NCBI RefSeq assembly: GCF_030129945.1
Contig: NZ_JARRAF010000016.1
Location: forward strand, 1-64,000
Length of the DNA stretch: 64,000 nucleotides
Source: Parachitinimonas caeni
Lineage (GTDB): Bacteria > Pseudomonadota > Gammaproteobacteria > Burkholderiales > Chitinimonadaceae
Direction: 5' to 3'
Shown: positions 1 through 8,314 of the stretch, in pieces
Layout: each line of letters begins with the position of its first letter
Numbering within the stretch: the stretch's first letter is position 1
The notes under the pieces: model-generated
Told to the model about the DNA's origin: nothing
Databases searched by the model: none
Seen by the model: only the letters and a program-made list of their open reading frames with translations
Program-made: the position numbers and the translations under genes

Positions 1-43
1 GCCTTACAGCCTGTGCGCCCAGACGGGAAATCGCGTGGCTTAT

Positions 44-127
44 CACTAAGCGGCGCGCTTTTTGCCTTGCATCAGGCCCAAATCCGACGAAACGCGATCC
101 GGAAATAAAACGTCAACAGAGCCTAGG
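44..127 (+). repeat. 84-bp dispersed repeat, copy A
   Basis: This stretch is repeated at 3752-3835 in the same orientation with only three mismatches. It carries the conserved segment CGAAACGCGATCCGGAAA and ends in the family terminus GTCAACAGAGCCTAGG. The right end lies 16-18 bases before the stop codon of the leftward NlpC/P60 gene. It is one member of the palindromic repeat family found across the window. Confidence 0.85.
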
Positions 128-142
128 TGAGAAGCCGCGTGT

Positions 143-1006
143 TTAGCGGCGCTTTTTTCGCTTGACGGCTTTTTTGCCACTACCTTGATGCCGGCCGTAT
201 TTGGTTTTCTTGGATTTACTGGAACTCTTCGCCTCGGATTGACTGCTGCTGGATGACTTATCCTTCTCTTCGGCGGATGCTTGGGCAATCAACTGCTTGA
301 GAATTGGTGAACGTTCCGAGACGGTTTCCTGACTCACGCGGCGCGCCCCATTGAAGCGCTTGTGCCAGTAGGAGTCGGTCATCCGCACCACCTGGATTTT
401 GCCGCCGGAAGACGGGGAGTGAATGAAGCGATCGTCTCCCAGATAAATGCCGACATGCGAAAACTTACGGCCCAGTGTATTAAAAAACACCAGATCCCCT
501 GCTTTCAGATCTTCTTTTTCGATCTCATCCCCCAGCCGACTGATCGCAAAGGCATTGTGAGGGAGTGCGATATTCAGCGCCTGCTTGAAAACGTAGCGGA
601 TGAAGCCACTGCAATCGAGCCCGGTTTCGGGAGAATTGCCGCCATAGCGGTAGGTCACACCGATCAGGCCCATTGCCTGCAGCAAGATATCCTGCGCCAG
701 ATCCATCGACTCTTGCTTGGCCTTGCGGCTTTCAGCGAGCTCCGATTTTTCAGTGCGAGAGCGTTTGTCGACTTTCTCGGGTTTATCTGATTTTTCTGGC
801 TTTTCAGCCTTTTCTACACGTTCAACCTTCTCGGTTTTTGCTGCACGTTCGACCTTGTCGGGATCGACTGCAGGTTGGCTGGTGAAGGTGTCGGTATCCT
901 GTTTGTCTGCGAGTTTGAGAGTCTCGTCCGTATGGCCTAAAGGTGTAGCGATTGTCGCGACCAGACCTGCGGCAATCAAATGCCGGATAAATGTGTTTCG
1001 AATCAT
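143..1006 (-). CDS. NlpC/P60 (C40) peptidoglycan endopeptidase, secreted
   Basis: Predicted cell-wall hydrolase that cuts stem peptides of peptidoglycan in the periplasm. The 287-residue protein starts with a signal-like hydrophobic stretch (about residues 8-25), then a low-complexity Lys/Glu/Pro linker of charged pseudo-repeats (about 30-90), then the NlpC/P60 domain. The catalytic cysteine is in DCSGF, the histidine in SHVGIYLG and the third polar residue in FIHSPS. The C-terminus is very basic (KKAVKRKKRR), which suggests binding to an acidic polymer or the wall. The start at MIRNTF is preferred because it begins the signal sequence; an upstream extension of 30 residues in the open frame looks random. 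It is divergent from ubiB. Family call is firm; the exact bond cut is not known. Confidence 0.9.
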   Translation of the reverse strand: MIRNTFIRHLIAAGLVATIATPLGHTDETLKLADKQDTDTFTSQPAVDPDKVERAAKTEKVERVEKAEKPEKSDKPEKVDKRSRTEKSELAESRKAKQESMDLAQDILLQAMGLIGVTYRYGGNSPETGLDCSGFIRYVFKQALNIALPHNAFAISRLGDEIEKEDLKAGDLVFFNTLGRKFSHVGIYLGDDRFIHSPSSGGKIQVVRMTDSYWHKRFNGARRVSQETVSERSPILKQLIAQASAEEKDKSSSSSQSEAKSSSKSKKTKYGRHQGSGKKAVKRKKRR

Positions 1007-1116
1007 GCTATATCGGTTCGGGCGCCGCGGAAGGCCGCTAGGATAATGGCATCGAACCTTCGCGGCAACGCCGCCTGGGCAAGCGCGGCTTGGCACTAGC
1101 CGCTACAATCGGGCTT

Positions 1117-2796
1117 ATGCTGCGCGAAACCATCAATCTCATGCGCGACCTGCCGCGCATCCGCGAAATTATCGGAACGCTTGCTAGACACGGCTTCGGC
1201 GATTTGGTTCGTCGTATGCGACTCGAACGGACGTTCGAGCGTGCTGGCGAGATGTTGCATATTCCCCGCGACGAAAACAGTTCCCCGCTTGAACCGGCTG
1301 AACGGGCCCGCCGTGTGCTGGAAGAGCTGGGGCCGACCTTCATCAAACTCGGCCAGGTGCTGGCAACGCGGGTCGATGTCTTTCCGCCTGAGTGGATCAG
1401 CGAGTTTGAAAAGTTGCAGAGCGAAGTACCGCCGCTGCCTTTCGAACAACTGATTCCCGAGCTGGAAGCCGTGTGGGGCAGGGCGCCCGATACCATTTTC
1501 CGAGAGCTGGATCCGCATCCGATCGGGTCGGCGTCTATTGCGCAGGTGCATCGGGCACGTCTGGTTGATGGCACGCCCGTAATCCTGAAAATCCGCCGCC
1601 CGAATATCGTGGGCAAGATTGATGCGGATTTGCGCATCCTGCGCCATCTGGCCGGGGTGATCGAATTTGAGTTTCCCGAGTCGCGTCGTTACCAGCCGGT
1701 TCGTATCGTCGAGCAGTTTTCCCGTTCACTCAAACGGGAGCTGAATCTTGCGGCCGAGGCACACAATCACAGCCGCTTTGCCAAAAATTTCGCGAACTCC
1801 CCGTTCATTGTCATTCCCGAAGTGTATTGGGATTGGACCAACGAGATCGTCAATGTCCAGAGCTATGTTGCCGGTGTGCCCGGAAACGATCTGGTGGCAG
1901 TTGGCAAGGCGGGGCTGGACAGGCATCTGCTGGCGAAGCGCGGCGCCGATGCCGTCTTGAAGATGATTCTGATCGACGGATATTTTCATGCCGATCCACA
2001 CCCCGGTAATGTGATTTATCTGCCGGAAAACCGGATTGCCTTTATTGATTTCGGCATGGTTGGACGGCTGCCGCATCCGCGTCGTGACGAAATTGTCGAT
2101 CTGCTGGCGGCACTGGCCGGGCGTGACGAGCAGGGCATTCTGGCGGTATTGATCGAGTGGACCGGCGATGCCATGGTGGACGAGGGCAAGCTGGGCTCGG
2201 ATATTGCCGAGCTGATCTTCAACTACGAAAACCTGCCACTCAAAGATATCCGCTTTGGCAATCTACTGAACGACGTGATTGCCATCATGCGCGAGCATTC
2301 GATTACCTTGCCGGCTGATCTGACCCTGTTGTTCAAAGCGTTGATTACCCTCGAAGGTCTGGGCCGGCAGCTGGACCCCAATTTTCAGATGGTGCCCCAC
2401 CTGACGCCGTTTGTCCGTCAGGTCATCATCCATCGCTACATGCCGGCAACACTGGCGCGCAAGGGGCAGCGCAGCCTGATCGAGATCGCCAATATCGCAG
2501 GCGGGCTACCGCGTGATGTAGCACGGCTGCTGAAGGCAGCACGGCGGGGCAAATTGCCGATTGATCTGGATCTGAAACGGCTTGACCATTTTGGCCAGCA
2601 ACTCGACAAGAGCACCAACCGGCTCACCTTGGGGATTGTGACCGGTTGCCTGATCATCGGATCATCCATCGTCATGACTGTGCCGGCCGGCCCAAGACTG
2701 TTCGGGCTACCGGCATTTGGCCTATCCGGCTTCCTGATTGCCTTTTTCAACAGTATCTGGCTGATCTATTCGATCTGGCGTTCCGGCAAGGATTGA
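1117..2796 (+). CDS. ubiB: UbiB/ABC1-family atypical kinase, ubiquinone biosynthesis
   Basis: Inner-membrane atypical protein kinase/ATPase needed for ubiquinone synthesis. The 559-residue protein has the family KLGQ motif (about residues 77-80), an alanine/serine nucleotide loop (GSASIAQVH), an invariant lysine in VILKIRRP, the catalytic segment HADPHPGN and the metal-binding DFG in AFIDFGMVG. The last 50 residues form two hydrophobic helices that would anchor it in the membrane, as in other UbiB proteins. A TTG 27 bases upstream is in frame, but the ATG at 1117 gives the usual family N-terminus LRETINLMRDLPRI. The usual ubiE and ubiJ neighbours are absent; the next gene begins 3 bases after the stop. 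Confidence 0.92.
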   Translation: MLRETINLMRDLPRIREIIGTLARHGFGDLVRRMRLERTFERAGEMLHIPRDENSSPLEPAERARRVLEELGPTFIKLGQVLATRVDVFPPEWISEFEKLQSEVPPLPFEQLIPELEAVWGRAPDTIFRELDPHPIGSASIAQVHRARLVDGTPVILKIRRPNIVGKIDADLRILRHLAGVIEFEFPESRRYQPVRIVEQFSRSLKRELNLAAEAHNHSRFAKNFANSPFIVIPEVYWDWTNEIVNVQSYVAGVPGNDLVAVGKAGLDRHLLAKRGADAVLKMILIDGYFHADPHPGNVIYLPENRIAFIDFGMVGRLPHPRRDEIVDLLAALAGRDEQGILAVLIEWTGDAMVDEGKLGSDIAELIFNYENLPLKDIRFGNLLNDVIAIMREHSITLPADLTLLFKALITLEGLGRQLDPNFQMVPHLTPFVRQVIIHRYMPATLARKGQRSLIEIANIAGGLPRDVARLLKAARRGKLPIDLDLKRLDHFGQQLDKSTNRLTLGIVTGCLIIGSSIVMTVPAGPRLFGLPAFGLSGFLIAFFNSIWLIYSIWRSGKD

Positions 2797-2799
2797 TTC

Positions 2800-3679
2800 A
2801 TGACCCCCCCCTCCTTCTGTCAACACGACTTCCCGTTCCATCCTGATAACCGGGTGTTCGACCGGAATCGGTGAGTATGTGGCCCAGGCTCTGGCGCAAG
2901 AAGGCTGGCAGGTATTCGCCAGCGCAAGGCAGATGGCTGATGTGGAACGTCTGCGTGCGCAGGGCTTGAACGCGTTATGGCTGGATGTGGACTCGACCGA
3001 GTCGATCACCCAGGCCGTCGAGCAGGTACTGACTGCGACCCAGGGACGGCTGTATGCCTTGTTCAACAATGCGGGATTCGGTCAGCCGGGGGCTGTCGAA
3101 GATCTGCCGCGTGTTGCCTTGCGTGAGCAGTTCGAAACCAATCTGTTCGGTGCCATCGAGCTGACGAACCAGCTTTTGCCCGCCATGCGCCGTAATGGCA
3201 CAGGGCGGCTGTTGTTCAATAGCTCGGTACTGGGTTTTGCCGCCATGCCCTATCGTGGCGCCTATAACGCCAGCAAGTTTGCCATGGAGGGTATGGTCGA
3301 TACGCTACGGCTGGAATTGCGCGGTACCGGGATCTGGCCGGTGCTGATCGAGCCGGGGCCGATCACCTCTCGTTTCCGGGCGAATGCCGAAGCGCGTTTT
3401 CATCGACATATCAACGCTGAAGCCAGCGCCCATTACGATGTTTATGCCGCCATGCAGGCCCGGCTGGCCAAACCAGGCCCTGCCAGCCCCTTCACACTCG
3501 GGCCGGAAGCTGTGCAAGCCGTGGTGCGTAGAGCGCTGCTGGCTCACAAGCCGGCAGCGCGGTATCGGGTGACGACGCCGACACATCTGTTTGCTTGGGC
3601 AAAGCGCCTGCTGCCGACTGCACTGCTGGATTGGCTGTTGATTGCCGGAGCCGGCGAAGAGGCCCGCAAGCTGCGCTAG
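2800..3679 (+). CDS. Short-chain dehydrogenase/reductase with frameshift at an 8-C tract
   Basis: NAD(P)-dependent short-chain dehydrogenase; substrate not predictable. The body is intact: ITGCSTGIG cofactor motif, FNNAGFG, catalytic Ser in FNSSVLGF and YNASK. No start codon exists in that frame upstream of the Rossmann motif. A good start does exist at 2800, with AAGGA eight bases before it and 3 bases after the ubiB stop, but it is in another frame and hits a stop within about 25 codons. The two frames meet at a run of eight C (2804-2811). With seven C the protein would begin MTPPPSVNTTSRSILITGC and be in frame throughout. This is either a sequencing error, a slipped-strand phase variant, or a recent inactivation. 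A GTG at 2879 would give a protein lacking the cofactor motif. Confidence 0.75.
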
Positions 3680-3751
3680 GCTACTACTGGGCGGCCTGCT
3701 CCCTGCAGGTTGGCACCCGACCCGACCAAGCTAGCGACTGCAAACCTAGCC

Positions 3752-3835
3752 CACTAAACGGCGCGCTTTTTGCCTTGCATCAGGCCCAAATCCGACGAAA
3801 CGCGATCCGGAAATGAAATGTCAACAGAGCCTAGG
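3752..3835 (+). repeat. 84-bp dispersed repeat, copy B; supplies mscS stop codon
   Basis: Direct repeat of 44-127 with three mismatches. The terminal CCTAGG contains the stop codon (TAG on the minus strand) of the leftward MscS gene. Copies A and B bracket the NlpC/P60, ubiB and SDR genes as direct repeats. Confidence 0.88.
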
Positions 3836-4688
3836 TTTTGGCCGGATCTGGGCAGGTGAACGCCTTGATTGGTGACCGCATCAGAAATTCGCGCACGATT
3901 TTCTGCTCAACCTCATTGCGTTCATTCAGCTGGATCGGCAGCCGCAACTGCAGATGAATTTTGCCGGCTTCCGGAATCAGCACCGACACCCGTGGCTCGG
4001 GAGATGGGGTGTCGAACCAGCTGCGCTCTGTAAGGGCACGCAAATGCTGGCGCGCAGATTCCAGCCAGGGTTCGCAGATGGCGTTGGCGATTTCCAGCAA
4101 GATTGCCTCGGCACGTTGCCAGTCGGTATCTGCACAGAGCGGGATGGTGATGTTATGAACCGTGAATTCGCCCATGAACGATTCTTTGAACACAGGCTGA
4201 GTCAGTAACAGACTATTGGGAAAGATGACAGCGCGCCCGGTCATCAGCGGCGCGCCCTTGCCGGCAGGGGAGTATTCGATCAGCGTGGTCGAGAACCAGT
4301 TGATGTCGATCACCGTGCCGCGATAGCCGCCCACCTCAATCCGGTCGCCAATGGCGTAAGCATTGCCGCCCCCCCGATAGACCGACCCCGAAAAGCAGAG
4401 GATCAGTTCCTTGGTGGCCAGCACAATCGCTGCTGCCACGGCCAGCAGCGATACCATTGCCGAGCGCAATTCCGGCCCCCAGATCAGCAAGATACCCGAC
4501 AGGAACAGCAATAACAGGCCATTGCGCAAATCGACACGCCAGCGACGCCGAGTCTCCAGATTCAGTGCCTCGTTGGTGGAGATTGCCCTGACCGCCCAGT
4601 GGCGAACGCCGACAATCAGGAGTACCAGGCAGACAGTGGCGATCAGATCCAGGGCTAGCGAACGGCTTATCAGGGCAAAGTTGATCAT
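3831..4688 (-). CDS. Small MscS-family mechanosensitive channel
   Basis: Predicted inner-membrane channel that opens under membrane tension. The 285-residue protein has three hydrophobic segments (about 10-30, 55-75, 78-100) and then the MscS beta domain, recognisable by AYAIGDRIEVGGYRGTVIDINWFSTTL and the following VIFPNSLLL. The C-terminal alpha/beta domain ends in TCPDPAKT. The ATG at 4688 lies 9 bases after the ppsR stop, so the two are probably co-transcribed. The stop TAG is formed by the terminal bases of a dispersed repeat, so the original C-terminus may have been trimmed or kept exactly if the target was already a TAG. Confidence 0.85.
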   Translation of the reverse strand: MINFALISRSLALDLIATVCLVLLIVGVRHWAVRAISTNEALNLETRRRWRVDLRNGLLLLFLSGILLIWGPELRSAMVSLLAVAAAIVLATKELILCFSGSVYRGGGNAYAIGDRIEVGGYRGTVIDINWFSTTLIEYSPAGKGAPLMTGRAVIFPNSLLLTQPVFKESFMGEFTVHNITIPLCADTDWQRAEAILLEIANAICEPWLESARQHLRALTERSWFDTPSPEPRVSVLIPEAGKIHLQLRLPIQLNERNEVEQKIVREFLMRSPIKAFTCPDPAKT

Positions 4689-4697
4689 TGCGCGGGC

Positions 4698-5519
4698 TTA
4701 GTAGATGCGACGGGCGAGATTGGCTTTGTGCAAAATCGTACTCGCCAGTTCCTCTATCGACTTGCTGGTGGTGTTGAGGTAGGTCACCCCGGCATTGCGC
4801 ATTAACGCCTCTGCTTCCTGAATTTCAAATCGGCAGGTGTCCAGCGCCGCATAGCGGCTATCCGGCTTGCGTTCAGAGCGAATCTGCTGCAGACGCTCGG
4901 GGCTGATGGTGAGTCCGAATAGCTTGTGCTTGTAGGGATGCAGTAGTTTCGGAAGTGTCGGCTTGCCAAAGTCTTCCGGTGTCAGTGGATAGTTGGCGGC
5001 CTTGATACCGTACTGCAAGGCCAGATACAGGCAGGTTGGCGTTTTCCCCGAGCGCGATACACCAACCAGGATAATGTCGGCTTCGGCCAGATCCGGCTTC
5101 ATGCCGTCATCGTGCGACATGGCGTAATTGACCGCTTCAATCCGCTGGTTGTACTCCTGAAAATTCTGAATGCCATGCGAGCGGCCGACGGTGTGGGAAG
5201 ACTCCATAGCCAGCTCGGCTTCAAGTGGCGAGATGAATACCTCGAAGAAATCCAGGGTCAGCGCGCAGTCGATATGAATCAGATGGCGGATTGCCTCATT
5301 GACGATCGTGCTGAACACCAAGGGCCGGATCTGATCTTGCTCGGCGGTCTGGCGGATGCGCTCAGCGACCTGCGCGGCCTTCTCCGGGCTGTCGATGAAT
5401 GGCAGCGTCACCCGCTTGAATTCAATCCCTTCAAACTGGGTCAGGAGCGAATGACCCAGCATTTCGGCGGTAATGCCGGTGCGGTCAGAAATAAAAAACG
5501 CAGTGCGACGGTGCGGCAT
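4698..5519 (-). CDS. ppsR: PEP synthase regulatory protein (bifunctional kinase/pyrophosphorylase)
   Basis: Regulates PEP synthase by ADP-dependent phosphorylation of the catalytic-site threonine and phosphate-dependent dephosphorylation. The 273-residue protein carries the DUF299 features: N-terminal [20 protein letters not shown], the P-loop GVSRSGKT, and the following TPTCLYLA. The start MPHRRTAFF is supported by GAGGA nine bases upstream; a further upstream in-frame extension is not family-like. The gene is divergent from ppsA across about 300 bases, the classical arrangement of regulator and target in betaproteobacteria. Confidence 0.93.
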   Translation of the reverse strand: MPHRRTAFFISDRTGITAEMLGHSLLTQFEGIEFKRVTLPFIDSPEKAAQVAERIRQTAEQDQIRPLVFSTIVNEAIRHLIHIDCALTLDFFEVFISPLEAELAMESSHTVGRSHGIQNFQEYNQRIEAVNYAMSHDDGMKPDLAEADIILVGVSRSGKTPTCLYLALQYGIKAANYPLTPEDFGKPTLPKLLHPYKHKLFGLTISPERLQQIRSERKPDSRYAALDTCRFEIQEAEALMRNAGVTYLNTTSKSIEELASTILHKANLARRIY

Positions 5520-5823
5520 GGCAGCGATCCTCGACGGGCATGGAATGTGACGATCTTGCCACAAAGGCATACCTGGCCTCCAGCCACGGCAGATACGGCA
5601 TTTCCGCGACAATCCGAGCCTGATTGCGCATTGCCATGTTGTGCTTGCGCAACAAATGATCGGTTGGCATCACGAGTTTGCACCGCACAAAAAAATCACG
5701 ATATTTTGCTCAAATGTCCGTCACTTCACCGTTTGACGCAGGTTGCTTGCTGTCTTCGAGGGGCGAAACAAGCTAAAATCCAGTCAATTTCGTGTATCCC
5801 CGATCCATTACAGGAAACAGACA
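5520..5823. promoter_or_regulatory. Divergent ppsR/ppsA intergenic region
   Basis: These 304 bases must hold both promoters. TAAAAT at 5774-5779 is a possible -10 for ppsA, but no well-spaced -35 was found (TTGACG at 5733 is too far). AGGAAACAGACA directly before 5824 is the ppsA ribosome site. No other gene or strong palindrome was seen. Confidence 0.4.
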
Positions 5824-8208
5824 ATGGCCGAAAATTACGTCGTTTGGTTCGACCAGCTGCGCATGACCGACGTCGAAAGCGTGGGCGGAAAGAACGCCTC
5901 TTTGGGTGAGATGATCAGTCAGCTCGCCGGTGTGGGAGTCCGTGTGCCGGGTGGCTTTGCCACTACCGCTACCGCTTTCCGCGACTTTCTCTCCCATGCC
6001 GGTCTGGCTGATCGCATCCACGAGGCCCTGACCTCGCTGGATGTCGAAGACGTCAACGAGCTGGCCCGCGTCGGCGCCCAGATCCGTCAATGGGTCGTAG
6101 ATACGCCTTTCCCCCAGAGACTGGATCAGGACATCCGCAGCGCTTACGCCAAGATGATTGCGGACTCCGGAGCTGAAATCTCTGTCGCCGTGCGCTCGTC
6201 TGCCACGGCTGAAGATCTTCCCGATGCGTCGTTTGCCGGTCAGCAGGAGACCTACCTCAATATCAGCGGTATCGACAACGTGCTGGTTGCCATCAAGCAT
6301 GTTTTTGCTTCGCTGTATAACGACCGTGCGATTTCCTACCGTGTTCACAAAGGGTTTACCCACGCCGAGGTTGCCCTGTCTGCCGGTATCCAGCGCATGG
6401 TGCGTTCAGATTCCGGCGCTGCCGGTGTCATGTTTACTATCGATACCGAATCCGGCTTTCAGGACGTCGTGTTCGTCACTTCCTCCTACGGCCTGGGTGA
6501 GACGGTGGTGCAAGGCGCGGTCAATCCGGACGAGTTTTATGTCTACAAGCCGAATCTGAAGGCCAATCGCCCGGCCATTCTGCGGCGTTCACGGGGTTCC
6601 AAGCAGATCAAGATGGAATTCTCGCCCGAAGCGGTTGCCGGCAAGTCGGTGCGTACCGTGCCGGTGTCGGATGTGGATCGCAACCGTTTCTCGATCACCG
6701 ATGCCGAGGCCGAGGAGCTGGCGCGCTACGCCCTGATCATCGAAAAGCATTACGGGCGCCCGATGGATGTCGAGTGGGGGCGCGATGGGGTCGATGGCAA
6801 GCTGTATATCCTGCAAGCCCGTCCTGAGACCGTGAAGTCTCAGGAAGATCGCGTTGAAACCCTGCGTCGTTACCGTCTGAAGAACAAGTCCACGCTGGTG
6901 GCATCTGGTCGTGCCATTGGCCAGAAGATCGGCCAGGGCGTGGTCAGGCTGATCAAGAGTGCGGCTGAGATGGACCGTGTCAAACCAGGTGATGTGCTGG
7001 TGACGGATATGACCGACCCGGATTGGGAGCCCGTCATGAAGCGTGCTGCGGCGATTGTGACCAATCGCGGTGGCCGCACCTGTCACGCCGCCATCATCGC
7101 TCGTGAGCTGGGTATTCCCGCTGTGGTGGGTTGTGGCGATGCGACTCGCTCGCTCAAGGATGGCGACTATGTCACGGTCAGCTGTGCTGAAGGCGATACC
7201 GGCAATATCTATGAAGGCAAACTCGATATCGAAATCATCGACCTTGCCTTGGACAAGATGCCCGCTTCGCCTGTGAAGCTCATGATGAACGTGGGGAACC
7301 CTGAGCTGGCGTTTGATTTCTCTCACCTGCCGAACGAAGGGGTGGGGCTGGCCCGTCTGGAATTCATCATCAACCGCATGATCGGTGTTCATCCAAAAGC
7401 CTTGCTGGCTTACCCGAATCTGCCTTGGGATCTGAAACACCAGGTCGATGAGAAGATTGCCGGCTACCCTGGTGCCGTCGATTTTTATGTCGAGAAGCTG
7501 GTTGAGGGGATCGCCACCATCGGTGCCGCCTTCTATCCGAAGAAAGTCATCGTGCGGATGTCCGACTTCAAGTCGAACGAGTATTCGAACCTGATCGGCG
7601 GGCAGCAGTACGAGCCGCACGAAGAGAATCCGATGATCGGCTTCCGGGGTGCTTCGCGTTACATCGCCGAGTCGTTCCGCGATTGCTTCGAGCTGGAATG
7701 CCGTGCCCTGAAGAAAGTCCGCGATGAAATGGGGCTCACCAATGTTGAGGTGATGATCCCGTTTGTTCGGACCATCGACGAAGCGCGACGGGTGGTCGAG
7801 CTGCTCAAGGAAAATGGTCTGGAACGCGGCAAGAACGGCCTGCGTCTGATCATGATGTGTGAAATCCCGTCCAATGCGATTCTGGCCGAGCAGTTCCTGG
7901 AGTTCTTCGATGGATTCTCGATTGGCTCGAATGACATGACGCAGCTGACGCTGGCGTTGGATCGCGACTCCGGTGGCCCGATTGCTTCCTTGTTTGATGA
8001 GCGTAACGAGGCAGTGAAGGCGCTTCTGGCAATGGCGATCAAGGCTTGTCGTGCGCAAGGCAAATACATCGGTATCTGTGGCCAGGGGCCATCGGATCAC
8101 CCGGATTTCGCCAAGTGGCTGGTTGAGCAGGGCATCGAGACGGTGTCGCTGAATCCTGACACAGTCGTTGAAACCTGGCTGTATCTGGCGCGTGAACTCA
8201 ATCAGTAA
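5824..8208 (+). CDS. ppsA: Phosphoenolpyruvate synthase
   Basis: Converts pyruvate, ATP and water to PEP, AMP and phosphate, the entry to gluconeogenesis from pyruvate. The 794-residue length is normal for the family. Visible parts are the N-terminal ATP-grasp-like domain ([35 protein letters not shown]), the swivelling phospho-histidine domain with [19 protein letters not shown] (the histidine carries the phosphate), and the C-terminal PEP-binding barrel ([26 protein letters not shown]). The start is fixed by AGGAAACAG upstream. Regulation by the divergent PpsR is expected. A strong hairpin follows the stop. Confidence 0.96.
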   Translation: MAENYVVWFDQLRMTDVESVGGKNASLGEMISQLAGVGVRVPGGFATTATAFRDFLSHAGLADRIHEALTSLDVEDVNELARVGAQIRQWVVDTPFPQRLDQDIRSAYAKMIADSGAEISVAVRSSATAEDLPDASFAGQQETYLNISGIDNVLVAIKHVFASLYNDRAISYRVHKGFTHAEVALSAGIQRMVRSDSGAAGVMFTIDTESGFQDVVFVTSSYGLGETVVQGAVNPDEFYVYKPNLKANRPAILRRSRGSKQIKMEFSPEAVAGKSVRTVPVSDVDRNRFSITDAEAEELARYALIIEKHYGRPMDVEWGRDGVDGKLYILQARPETVKSQEDRVETLRRYRLKNKSTLVASGRAIGQKIGQGVVRLIKSAAEMDRVKPGDVLVTDMTDPDWEPVMKRAAAIVTNRGGRTCHAAIIARELGIPAVVGCGDATRSLKDGDYVTVSCAEGDTGNIYEGKLDIEIIDLALDKMPASPVKLMMNVGNPELAFDFSHLPNEGVGLARLEFIINRMIGVHPKALLAYPNLPWDLKHQVDEKIAGYPGAVDFYVEKLVEGIATIGAAFYPKKVIVRMSDFKSNEYSNLIGGQQYEPHEENPMIGFRGASRYIAESFRDCFELECRALKKVRDEMGLTNVEVMIPFVRTIDEARRVVELLKENGLERGKNGLRLIMMCEIPSNAILAEQFLEFFDGFSIGSNDMTQLTLALDRDSGGPIASLFDERNEAVKALLAMAIKACRAQGKYIGICGQGPSDHPDFAKWLVEQGIETVSLNPDTVVETWLYLARELNQ

Positions 8209-8233
8209 TCAGTCTTCTCGCGTATTGTCACCG

Positions 8234-8270
8234 GCACAAAGGCAACCCTCGGGTTGCCTTTGTGCATTTT
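8234..8270 (+). terminator. Rho-independent terminator after ppsA
   Basis: A 15-base perfect stem (8234-8248 with 8251-8265) followed by ATTTTG. It sits between the converging ppsA and DotA-like genes and could stop transcription from both sides. Confidence 0.85.
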
Positions 8271-8314
8271 GTCCGGGTGCTCGAAACCTCCACTGAGCCG
8301 CACTGGGTGCCGAT

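Noticed and set aside
46-288. Small minus-strand frame ending in a repeat-derived LGSVDVLFPD peptide
   Set aside because: It overlaps the NlpC/P60 gene in another frame and its C-terminus is simply translated dispersed repeat. The same VDVLFP peptide appears wherever the repeat is read.
6589-8100. Minus-strand open frame (503 codons) within ppsA
   Set aside because: Antisense shadow of a highly conserved PEP synthase; no ribosome site or recognisable motif.
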